Source: Channa striata
Lineage: Eukaryota; Chordata; Actinopteri; Anabantiformes; Channidae
Length of the DNA stretch: 64,000 nucleotides
Direction of reading: 5' to 3'
Assembly (NCBI GenBank): GCA_033026295.1
Contig: CM065176.1
Span: 1,128,501-1,192,500, forward strand
Position numbers and translations under genes: made by a program. Below are positions 38,801 to 48,636 of the stretch, in pieces; within the stretch, counting starts at the first letter, position 1, and each line of letters opens with the position of its first letter. The notes below the pieces were generated by a model. That model did not search any database. It worked only from the letters and a program-made list of their open reading frames with translations, and was not told the origin of the DNA.

Positions 38801-39000
38801 GTCACTGTTCTAATTTGAAGGACTTAAAACTTTTGTTTTTGTGCTTGTAAACATGTTTTGTTAAATGATTTCTCAGATGTGAAAATTCACAATGAATGTC
38901 AAAACTTTTATTTACATATTTTCATTTGATTTCAGTCCCACTACACTCTTGTCCAAACTATGCATGGGAAATAAAAAAGTTCTGAGAGACACTGATGAGG
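35875..39000 (+). other. Probable zfpm1 3' UTR
   Basis: AT-rich, repeat-poor sequence follows the stop codon without long frames. Candidate poly(A) signals AATAAA occur at 36018 (only about 145 bases after the stop) and at 38970, the latter followed by GT-rich sequence. I favour the distal site, giving a 3.1-kb UTR, or alternative use of both. The choice cannot be settled without transcript data. Confidence 0.45.
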
Positions 39001-39599
39001 ACTGTGACTCTACTTCTTTCCGCACCACACTCACCACGTAGCTGAGTGGAAGTCCTTGACTTTTGGAGGTGCTTGATTCACTCCCGCTTATGTGTCGTCA
39101 CTCATAAATCACTTCCTTTCATAACAAAGTTTGTTTGATACTGGCTTTTAGAGAAAGGCTAAATGAATCATCGGGTTTTCTTTAAAAATAATGTTCATGC
39201 ATAATAGTACCTGGAAGAAGAAAACATTTCTCTTCCCATTGAGATCTTCAAGGCTGCTTCAATCCATAGACCAGCGCGCAGACAAAAACGCTGCTACATT
39301 CAGCCTCCACACTAACAAAATGAATTGATGCATATCTGCTGACTTCCTCAGCCTGTGTTTAACCTTTCAAGTGTGGGATGTGTATTCATTTACTGCAACT
39401 GTCTCCTTGTAAATCTAAGTGATTACACACAGTTTAGAAAGAAACACCCATGTGCATGAAGTCCTACAGTTCACAGTGCGTGTCGGGACAAAAACTAAAC
39501 CCAAGTTCTACTGAAGAAACACTTTCAATGGACTTTCAAAAAAAAAAACTAAACAAAAAAACAACTGTGGTTAAGAATTAATGCGGATAAATTAGATCA
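39001..39599. other. Intergenic sequence without recognised features
   Basis: No exon, RNA gene or clear repeat was seen between the distal zfpm1 poly(A) signal and the Tc1 remnant, apart from an A-rich run near 39540-39560. Confidence 0.6.
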
Positions 39600-39960
39600 G
39601 GAGTGGCCTCATTAATTGTGAGAAGAGTTGAGGGAGGATACAGGCCGGTCCTTAAGGAAAACCTGCTGCACTGTGGACAGGATCTAAAACTGAGTCAGCA
39701 GTTCACCTTTCAGCACGGCAGCTTGAGGCATACAACTAAGACAGTGTTGGAGCCAGAACAAGTCTGTAAATGTCCTCCTGTGGTCCATCCAAAGCCCAGG
39801 CATAAACCCGACAGAACACGTGTGGCGCGACGTGAACCTGGCAGTTCAATCCAGTCAGATGGAGCCTGACCGGATGTGTCAGGAAGAACCACATAAAACT
39901 TCCAAATTCAGGCTAAACATCGTGCAGACGTAACTGCTGCCAAAGGATGTGGCCTTTGTG
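39600..39960 (+). pseudogene. Tc1-like transposase fragment
   Basis: The frame starting near 39603 reads LLHCGQDLKLSQQFTFQHG, then RHTTKTVLEPEQ, and later HKPDRTRVARRE. This lines up with the 'gqdLrLgrrFtFQqDNDPKHTAKttqEW ... SPDLNPIEhlWrdLK' section of fish Tc1-like transposases. The DNDPKHT catalytic stretch is altered to HGSLRHT, and NPIEHLW has decayed to KPDRTRV through frame changes. A later phrase, VTAAKG, corresponds to the usual C-terminal VIAAKG. It is a dead copy with no terminal repeats identified. Confidence 0.7.
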
Positions 39961-40270
39961 TAGCGGTTTCATGGATGCGTCCAGAGACGTGTGTTAGGGT
40001 CAATTTAGAGTCACAAATTAAGCTATGTGTGAACGTGAACACTCGTCTGTCTGTGTATGTCTCTCTGTGTTGGTCTTAACACCTGTCCTGGGTAGACCCC
40101 ACCTGTCACCCAGGGACAGCCTGGAATGGCTACTGGAAAAGAAGAAGCAGGAGCTTGGAGAGGGCCATTGCCTTCAGCTGCTATTACTGACTTTGATCAC
40201 AAGGGGGCAGTATTGGGCTAGATGTTATTGATTCATAGACCATACGTCCTAGTTGGGCCTTTTGTGTGGA

Positions 40271-40300
40271 GCCCCACACACACACACACACACACACACA
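40271..40300. repeat. CA microsatellite
   Basis: CA run of about 14 units in intergenic sequence. Confidence 0.9.
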
Positions 40301-41339
40301 GTCTAAAAACATCCATGCTATTGAAACTTGTGACTGTACGAGTGACTCTGTACGTCTCTGTTACGATGTGCAAACACATGTTTTGGTCATGTCCCCTCAT
40401 GGTCCCTTATTACCTAATTTTTCTCCTTCCTTACTCGTGGCTTGGTTGCTGTAACAAGAGAATTTCCAACTTCGATGAAGTTTTGTCTTCAAAACGAATA
40501 AGTGCTGTGTCAGCTCTCGTTCATCACCACTTATCAACTGTCTCTTTTGATGAAGACACTGCTCAAACAACGTGAAGGGGAGAGAGGATTTGGGACTGGC
40601 TAATTATGCCTGTTTAGTCAACTATGAAATCCAAGACTGCTGTCGATATCTAAACACGACCACTGTAACATCTGAATAAATATGTAGATTCACGCTCATT
40701 TCACACGGATGCGTAACTCGTCCTTGACCCCAGTTTTCTGGACCATTGCTGATTGCAATGGAATTTATTTACGATTAAATTGAGTGACGTGTGGCTCTGA
40801 GCCTCAAGTCTCCTTAAATTAGCCTGGACAGAGAAAGTGAGTGAAACATAGCATTATGATTTGGGGATGATAATAGGTCAGTTCATTTGAGACAACAGCC
40901 GGCTATACATTTACAGATCGCCTAAACCTGATGAGTAATGCTTATTATTGGCCGTAGCCAACAATAGTCTTCTCTCTAACACGCATCTTTTCAGCTACAT
41001 GCCAAGAGCCTTGGTGGCAGAACACAACCTGCAGGTTCCAGCCCCTCATAAAGGACGCAAACCCACCATCAGGTGTTGATGGGGAGGTGATGAGAACATG
41101 ATTCCTCCACATCTCATCCATCAACAATCATCTGCAAGGTACAACCTAGAATAGTTGTGGTGGTTATATCAATGATTTGTGAATGTATATAGGTGAAAAC
41201 TAATTATTCATATGCATTTTCCAGTCATTAGAATATGATTTATTCATAATTTTTTGTTCTATTACCTTCTGTCTGTTTTATTCAGTCAAATGGTTGTAAA
41301 AAATGAACAATTCCTTTTTAAGCACAGAATAAAGGTCTA
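40301..41339. other. Intergenic sequence without recognised features
   Basis: Only short frames are present. Nothing recognisable as an exon or RNA gene. It lies between two Tc1-like remnants, so some of it may be very old transposon sequence. Confidence 0.5.
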
Positions 41340-41905
41340 ATCAAATTTGTATGTTCAATTTTACTTTCATCATAAAAATTTCCCCTTTGCAGCAATAACT
41401 GCCTGACAAATCTGTGGCATTTTGCTGATGGGTTTTTGCAAATATTTCGGTGTGATTTCCTCCAAGGTCTTCTCTTCATCCTGCTTCTCTCACAGCAGCA
41501 CGATGGGCTTCAGGACTGATGGTGGAGCTGGAAAAGCCATCGCTTAACCAGCGATGCCACATTTTCTTCTCCAGATAATTCTTACACAAACAGGAAAAAA
41601 TAAATAAATAAAATGATCCCCGATAAGTTGTAGTCTCTTCAGTGTGGAGTGGTTTTCATGCTGACTGAGGAGGTCTTGCTCACGGTGGAGAACTGACCCA
41701 TTATCAGAGCATCCCCAAACCATCCCTGATGGTCTTTAGTTGTTCTTCTTGGCTTGGATGCAAACACCTCAGACTTTAACTCCCACTGTTTGTTCATCTT
41801 GGCCCACTGTAACTCACAGTTCTGATCTGACAACCTTAGTGGGTTTTTTTTGTTTCTGTGCACACTGGTTTCTCTCTTGTTTAAGTTTTTGCCTTGGGCC
41901 TCCAC
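41340..41905 (-). pseudogene. Tc1/mariner-like transposase remnant
   Basis: On the minus strand, about 41475 down to 41385, the reading is LEEITPKYLQKPISKMPQIC, then QAVIAAKG, which is the characteristic C-terminus of Tc1-like transposases. Upstream on the same strand (41905-41640) a separate frame reads NCELQWAKMNKQWELKSEVF, then ASKPRRT and GWFGDALIMG. This resembles the catalytic-core part of such enzymes in damaged form. Several frames are needed to read it, so it is non-functional. Confidence 0.6.
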
Positions 41906-42184
41906 CGCATCTTCTGTCCTGATCTGGTTGCAGCATGTCTCTGGAGACTATAGTGATCATCTTTTGAATAGATCTTCAATAGAAAATAACCTACGATTAC
42001 TTGCTTTCTCCAGATAAATATAGACTGAAGAGTTTCTAACGAAAGCTGTTACTGTTTGGCCGTTTTTAGTTCTAGTTTACACCTAAAACTATAGGCCACT
42101 TCAACTATGGAGGAAGAGCCAAACATAAACTTATATTATTGGTTTACTGGACATGAATTTATGTTACAGTGTTTTAACACCTAA

Positions 42185-42353
42185 ATTCAACAAATTGTCA
42201 GGCAGTTATTGCTGCAGAAGGACAAACAATTATTTTGTCCTCAAATATGTCTAAAAATAAAATATATTTTTTTGTGATTCATTTATGAATGTATTCAATA
42301 AAACCAACCAAAATTATACTGTGATTAGGTTTTAAACTTTTACTTGCCAGTGT
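42185..42353 (+). mobile_element. 3' end of another Tc1-like remnant
   Basis: A plus-strand phrase, TGTCAGGCAGTTATTGCTGC, again encodes CQAVIAA. It is followed by AT-rich sequence ending in ACTTTTACTTGCCAGTG before TA, which looks like a Tc1-type terminal repeat. It is oriented opposite to the piece at 41.34-41.9 kb. Confidence 0.5.
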
Positions 42354-42713
42354 ATTGCACACATTTGCAAACATTTATTAATGTTTTTTGATTATTAGTT
42401 CAATATTACAAAATTGCTTAAAAATGAATTACAAACCCATTGTCTGAAACATTAGATTGAAAATATTATATATTAAATTATAAAAAGAAAATATTTGAAA
42501 TACACTTTGTATTTGATTGTAATTAACAAAGGCAACATATAAAATTTTAAAATTGAGAAATTATATATATTTTTTAATACAGGTTAATTTTAATTATGAT
42601 GCCAACAAGTTGTGTATAGCAGTGGAGCCCACACAGACCTCTACAATGTAGCCTGACATTCACCATCCTAGACGTGATGGCAACACAGCCAGTAACTGTT
42701 GCTCCCCATAGAC

Positions 42714-42909
42714 CAGGGGTGGGCAACCCTGCTCCTCGAGAGCCGCAGCCCTGCAGGTTTTCCAACTATCCCCTACCTACCCACTGCTGATTACCCGGAT
42801 GATCAGGTGTGTTCAGTCAATTAGAAGCTGGAGCAGCAGTGGGTAGGGTGGGGACAGTCGGAAAACCTGCAGGGCTGCGGCTCTCGAGGAGCAGGGTTGC
42901 CCACCCCTG
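42714..42909. mobile_element. hAT-type hairpin MITE with intact 8-bp target duplication
   Basis: The element begins CAGGGGTGGGCAACCCTGCT and ends with the exact reverse complement of that sequence. The arms match for about 50 bases (through GCAGGTTTTCC / GGAAAACCTGC), leaving a central part of about 95 bases that is itself partly self-complementary. The 8 bases CCATAGAC are directly repeated on both sides (42706-42713 and 42910-42917). The CAGGGGT terminal sequence and 8-bp duplication are the hallmarks of hAT transposons. It is too short to encode a transposase, so it was mobilised in trans. Confidence 0.93.
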
Positions 42910-43189
42910 CCATAGACCATTTCCTTCGACATCTGCTCGTTTTTCTGCTGTGCAGTCGTTTCAGTAAAAGTTACTACTGAGCAGCGGTGTCAGTGTCAAC
43001 TCCAACAAACGAACCCTGCTGCCACCTACCAGTTTGGTGGTTTAATTGCAGCTTGACAGACCAACACACAAGTACAAATGCTCACAATGGTCTAGTACAC
43101 TTGCAAAACCCAAGCAAAACTTCACTCTGGTGAGATGTAGAATATTTGTGTTGCAACATGCCATCATGGCTGATTTACACCTTTTTGGT

Positions 43190-43440
43190 TGGTCAACATT
43201 AATACAAATGGTAATTTTACCATTTGGGACCTATTTGTACACACTGCTTCTTATCTACCAATAAGAACACACTCACATTCATACACTGATGGGGGAGCTG
43301 CTGAGCAGCTGGCCGACGCTCACTGGCAGGAACTAAGTGGCGTTCAGTGTCTTGCTCAAGGACACTTTGACATGTGACCAGAGGAGCCAGGGATCGAAGC
43401 AACAACTGTAGGATTGGTGGATGACCGCTCTATCTATTTC
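43190..43440 (-). mobile_element. tRNA-derived SINE, minus strand
   Basis: Read on the minus strand, a tRNA-like head fragment (GTAGAGCGG-type region truncated to GATAGAGCGG, then a B-box-like GCTTCGATCCCTGG) is followed by GTCACATGTCAAAGTGTCCT, TGAGCAAGACACTGAA and the body GCCAGCTGCTCAGCAGCTCC. It ends in an ACCATTT-type tail. It abuts the 3' end of the L2-like element exactly at 43440/43441. The same SINE family is seen in pieces at 53.2 and 58.5 kb. Confidence 0.75.
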
Positions 43441-44165
43441 AATTCAATTTCAATTTAACTTTATTTATATAGCGCAAATTTACAACAACGTCATCTCAAG
43501 GCACTTTACATAATAAAGTCAAGACTATACAGACATTTAGAGAAAACCCAACAAATCCCCCTTGAGCAGCTATAGGCACCAGTGGAGAGGAAAAACTCCC
43601 TTTAACGGAAGAAACCTCCAGCAGAACCAGGCTCAGGGTGGGCGGACATCTGCCTTGACTGGTTGGAGTTAGTGGAAACATTGGGCAGGTTGGTAGGACT
43701 AGTAGCTGCGCACTGGAGGACACACAGCGCCAAATCCAGGGACACCTGAAGACAGGGACAGAGAGAAGGGGACAGAGAGGGAGAAAGACGACAACGGGAC
43801 AAAGAAGACACAGAGTTAATGTCATACAGTGGTGACATTATAGATGTGGGGTGAGAGAGTGAAGAGAAGAGGAAAGTGGCTCAGTGCAGAGTCCCCCAGC
43901 AGTCTAAGCCTATAGCAGCATGACTATAACCAACTATAAGTTCGCAGATGACACCACGGTAGTAGGCCTGATCAGAGGTAACAACGAGACGGCTTAAAAG
44001 TAGAGAGGGTGTCTGCTTCCCGAATCTGGACTGGGAGCTGGTTCCACAGGAGAGGAGCTTGATAGCTAAAGGCTGCGCCTCCCATTCTACTTTTGGAAAT
44101 TCTGGGAACCATAAGTAGGCCTGCATTTTGGGACTGAAGTGGTCTAGTAGGATGATATGGTACTA
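43441..44165 (-). mobile_element. L2-like LINE 3' fragment (3' UTR and C-terminus)
   Basis: Minus-strand element. It contains the terminal TTTATTTATATAGCGCAAAT motif seen at the ends of many fish LINEs, the AAACCTCCAGCAGAACCAGG and CATCTGCCTTGACTGG phrases, and then a C-terminal coding remnant MQAYLWFPEFPKVEWEAQPL ... SQSRFGKQTPSLLL. The same phrases occur at 55.3-55.95 kb in the longer copy. It is strongly 5'-truncated, as is usual for LINE copies. Confidence 0.8.
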
Positions 44166-44344
44166 GGAGATCTACTGCCCCAAATATGTATTTTTTTTAC
44201 TTGGTCATCTCCTTCAATTATTTCTTCAGTTTTTCAGCTTCACTGACCTTCTCACAACTTGTGTTTATATCTCCATAGCTAATTACTCCAAGGCAGCATC
44301 AGTGTTATTGTTGCTCTTTCGCTTTATGACTAACAAGTACAATG

Positions 44345-44640
44345 TTTTATTATGGTGCACAGCAACAGTAAACTCGTTCAGGGTGGGCAGCCATCTGCCT
44401 TGACTGTTTGGGCTGAGTGGAAAACATTGTGCAGGCTGGTAGGACCAGTAGCTCCAAAGCTGGGGACACCTGAGGACAGGGACAGGGAGAGGGAGACAAC
44501 TACACGAGAAAGAAGAGTCTGTCCTACAGCGGTGACATATACTAAATGTGGGCATAGAGGACGAAAGTGTCTCAGTGCATCAGGGGTTGGTCCCCCAGCA
44601 GTCCAAGCCTATAGCAGCTGGAGGGAAACCTTCTTCTTCT
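44345..44640 (-). mobile_element. L2-like LINE 3' UTR fragment
   Basis: This repeats the CATCTGCCTTGACTG...GGCTGAGTGG, AGGACCAGTAGCT, GGGGACACCTGAGGACAGGG and CCCCCAGCAGTCCAAGCCTA phrases of the neighbouring L2-like copies, more diverged and with a deletion. It lies about 180 bases from the larger fragment and could be the same insertion broken up, or an independent one. Confidence 0.7.
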
Positions 44641-47574
44641 GTGGGTTTAGTCTTGGTACACTCACTGTGAACAAAGTGGTAAATCTTGACTTGGAGGACG
44701 AGTTAAAAAAGTTTTAAATTCAAATCCTACTGTACGTAAATACAGTTTATTAGCCTACATCAGCGACCTGCTACAGTTACACTGTACCCATGGTGCCGCT
44801 CTGATGTTGATCTGAACACTTTTGTTCAGATATCAAACTGTACAAAAAACGCACAGAAGGTAAAGAAGGTTTGACTGAAGAGACAAAGGGTGAGAAGGTG
44901 ATTCTCAAAAAGTCACAGCAGACACTTCAAGCCTCAACAGTCACCAAAGAATATTATAATTATAGACGTTCCGTGGAGTTACCAACTGTCACAGACACGA
45001 TGCTAAGAGATTTTAGACAGTACGCATAATTTTTTAAAGGATGACAACCTTTCAATGCGTTGACCTTTTCAGTTTGAACAAAATGTAACTGTCCATTTTA
45101 TTGTGGTTCAGTTACTTCTTTGTAACTGTGTGATTGTATTTATGTGACACTGGATTTGTGCAATTTTGTGTTTCGCTTTGTTGTTAACGGTAAGTTAATG
45201 GTGCGTCTTTGTGGTTTATGTAGTTTAGACATGTTTGTCACATTTTATCAATATCTATTTCAGTTCAAACATAATTGTGTTTTTTCATGAAGTTCCCGCT
45301 CAGAGTTCCCGCTCAGAGTTCCACGCCGTCACTGGTACCAGATCAAAGGAACTAAACGCCACTGTGCATTGTGTTCTGTGATAAAGCTGTTTGCTGCCAC
45401 ACGGTTAATGTGGGAGCCGTTTGCCAGATGCCGCTGCGCTTCACTCACAATTCCATTGTCACTGCCTGCTGTGCTAAGTTGCCTTGGGAGAATTCCACAC
45501 TTTCTTCAATTAGTGACATGTTCTGTGTAAGCCAGCTGGAGTCATCCCACAGCATCTGAATTTAAATTAAGAAAAATCTGAAAAGGAACATCTCAGTCCT
45601 TCTTTATCACTGCTTTTCATGCAGCTCCACTCAGAAATGGCACTGAATGGGACACTGAGTCAATGTGTGTGTCTTCGAAGACGAAGAACACACCTTCAAG
45701 GACCTTTGCAGCGTTTGCATGCACACTGTGGCCAAACATCGACAGCACGTTCCTGCTGTGGAGGAATAAGGTGTGAGGTGTCGAAGGAACATCAGGTCAG
45801 GAGAAGCCACGTGAAAACGGTATCTGACAAAAGGCTCATTCACACACACACACACATTCATGCTGTCATATTGTAGAATCAGGCTGATGACTTTCGATGA
45901 CAAAAGTGGCGAAGTGTGACAGAGAGGACAGTGAGCCAACACAGCTGTCCACAAGAGCAGTGAGGTGTGTCCAGCTCGTGGACGGGTCACGTCCGCTAAT
46001 ATGAGAGATGACAGCTTTGTCTATCCGAGACCACGAGTCTATTTTTAACATTTGTTCAGCTCAGACCATCGAAATGTGATCAACGAATGTCGGGTGATTT
46101 TGACTCTGTCCCTTTTCATCTGTATCATAGTTTGAGTTTAGTAGCTTTGATAGAACTGCAAAAAATATGTCTCATAGCAAAAATATGTCACATATCCACT
46201 GTCAGGACCTCCAACCTTACTGTGCTTATGTGCATTTCGTCCTCTGTCGTACCACAATGTAAATTCCCAAAGACCCTTTACCTCTCACCTTTTTATTCTC
46301 CTTTGGAGGAGGTGAGGGTTCCATTCTTTCTTATTATTTTGTGTGTGTGCTTTTCTGAAACGTCCTAATTATTTTCGGTCCTCCCTCGTTAATATGAAGC
46401 TTATAACTTCAGGGTTTAAACATCCTTAAACAGACAATGTTGCTAGTATCATCGCTAACAGAAACAACTTCCTGTTAAGCAACGTAAGAAAAAACTTGCA
46501 AATAAATTAATTAAAGGAGCAGCAGAAGAATCTTGAACAATACAACAGATAATGTTTTGTATATATATATTTATTATATTAAAAATAAGCTCAAAATAAA
46601 ATAAAACTATTAAAATGAAAAGAAAATATTTAATAAATACACATTCAAAACCATAAAAGAGGTGACAGAATGTTAAAAGTCCTATAAACAGGAAAAAACT
46701 ATGTAAAGACAACAAACAAAGATAACCAGCATCAGCATCAGCATCTACAACAAGAATCCACACGTTTCCAGAGTACGTGAAGACAGAGGAACTGGCCTTT
46801 CCAGCAATATGTGAATGGTTGCACTGCTGATTATGATCCTGATTTGGTCTGGACAATAAACCAGTCGGTTCTGGCCAGTCTGGCTCAGTGTCTAAAGACC
46901 CAGTCATCAAGACAGGAAGTGGTGTTTGTGCCTACGTCAGTGTGACCCTCCAGAGGGAAGTGCTGACTACGAACGTACCTGCTTCCTCTTTGCACCTTCA
47001 AACCTGCTCATTCGTCTCGCCTGATTCCTTTTTTTAAGTTTTGGATCTTTGGAAATGAGTGAAAGGACTGAAAGTGAAATTGTTTCTGTTTCTGGTACAA
47101 AAGCTCCAATTCTGCCACTGTTCCTATAGAATAACTTACAACGGAAGTGAAGCAGCCTGTTTTCAGCTGTTTTAGGTTTAGGAATGTGTGAATTTGTCTC
47201 TTGACTATTGACCTTTTTTTGCTCTTGTAAAATCCTCTGCTGACTTTTGCTAAAGATGAAGGGAGGATGCAAGTGAAATGTATAAGTGTACAGTACAACA
47301 GTGGGACTGATCTGAGCACTAGATAATTAGACGTGTTTTTAGATGGAGCAGCCTTAATAGCATATAACAGCAGTATATTGTGGTAGAGTGCAGTATGATT
47401 ACAATAGTAAGGCTCGTTCGTTTTTAGGGGGAGGGGCGTGGTTAACAAACCACGACTGACGACGACGTAACCAAAGCTGAAGGTCATGTATGAATACTAA
47501 AGTAATCCTTACTTATTTTCTTAAAGCCGTTAGTTGTCCCAACTTAAATAAGTAGGTTATTTGAAAGACAGCAC
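44641..47574. other. Intergenic sequence, no gene supported
   Basis: AT-rich sequence with a short tandem duplication (TTCCCGCTCAGAG twice at about 45293-45318), a small CA run near 45841 and a CAT/ATC-rich patch near 46730. Two minus-strand frames of about 150 residues (46455-46910, 47008-47487) have hydrophobic or low-complexity composition and no splice or family signal, so they are not called as genes. Confidence 0.6.
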
Positions 47575-47595
47575 ACAGTACACTCAACCTGAAAT
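47575..47595. repeat. Left copy of a 21-bp target site duplication
   Basis: Sequence beginning ACAGTACACTC and ending AACCTGAAAT. An identical copy is at 48616-48636 on the far side of the RTE-like insertion. The 22 bases 48594-48615 between the LINE 5' end and the right copy are extra (ACAGTACTGTACAGTGTACT...), a filler related to the duplication itself. Confidence 0.93.
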
Positions 47596-48593
47596 CTACT
47601 ACTACTCTTTCGGCTTTTCCCATTAGGGGTCGCCACAGCGAATCATCCTTTTCCACTTCACTCTATCCTGGGCATCTTCCTCTCTGACACCAGCTAACCT
47701 CATGTCCTCTGTTAGGACATCCATATATCTCCTCCTTGGTCGTCCTCTCGCCCTCTTGCCTGGCAGCTCCATCTCCAACATCCTTCTACCAATATATTCA
47801 CTATCCCTCCTCTGCACATGTCCAAACCATCTCAATCTGGCCTCTCTGACTTTGTTGCTAACACAGGCAACGTGTGCTGTCCCTCTGATGAACTCGTTCC
47901 TAATTCTGTCCAACCTTGTCACTCCTAAGGAGAACCTCAACATCTTCATCTCTGCTGCTTCCATCTCTGCCTCTTGTCTCTTTCTCAGTGCTACTGTCTC
48001 TAACCCATAGAGCAGAGCTGGTCTCACCACTGTCCTGTACACCTTTCCTTTGAGTCTTGCTGACACTCTTCTGTCACACAACACTCCTGACACTTTCCTC
48101 CACCCATTCCAACCTGCCTGCACTCGCCTCTTCACCTCTTTTCCACACTCCCCATCACACTGAACTGATGACCCCAAGTACTTAAACTCCTGCACCTTCT
48201 TCACCTCAGCCCCTGTAACCTCACACTTCTACCTGGATCCCTCTCGTTTACACACATGTATTCTGTCTTACTACGACTGACTTTCATACCTCTTCTTTCC
48301 AGAGCAAACCTCCACCTCTCCAGCTGTTCCTCCACCTGCTCTCTACTCTCACTGCAAATCACAATGTCATCTGCAAACATCATTGTCCAGGGAGATTTCT
48401 GTCTGACCTCGTCTGTCAACCTGTCCATCAGCATAGCAAACAAGAAGGGACTCAAAGCCGATCCTTGGTGTAGTCCCACCTCCACCTTGAACTCCTCTGT
48501 CTGACCTACGGCACATCTCACCACCGTCATGCTCCTCTCATACATGTCCTGAACTACTCTGACGTACTTCTCTGCCACTCCCGACATCCTCAT
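47596..48593 (-). pseudogene. 5'-truncated RTE-like LINE, RT and C-terminus
   Basis: On the minus strand, two frames read through the end of a reverse transcriptase: VEVGLHQGSALSPFLFAMLM, then the catalytic MMFADDIVICSES, and a long C-terminus with LRWFGHVQRRDSEYIGRRML and GKRARGRPRRRYMDVL. It ends IRCGDP, then a short AAAGAGTAGTAGTAG-like tail. A single frame break near 48204 separates the two frames. The 5' end is cut at about 48593. It is flanked by a 21-base direct repeat (47575-47595 and 48616-48636), so the insertion boundaries are visible. The endonuclease seen in the related copy at 58.6-60.7 kb resembles the RTE clade; the exact family is not assigned. Confidence 0.88.
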
Positions 48594-48636
48594 ACAGTAC
48601 TGTACAGTGTACTATACAGTACACTCAACCTGAAAT

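Noticed and set aside
46455..47487. Two minus-strand frames of 151 and 159 codons
   Set aside because: AT-rich hydrophobic or mixed composition, no motifs, no splice context; treated as chance frames.
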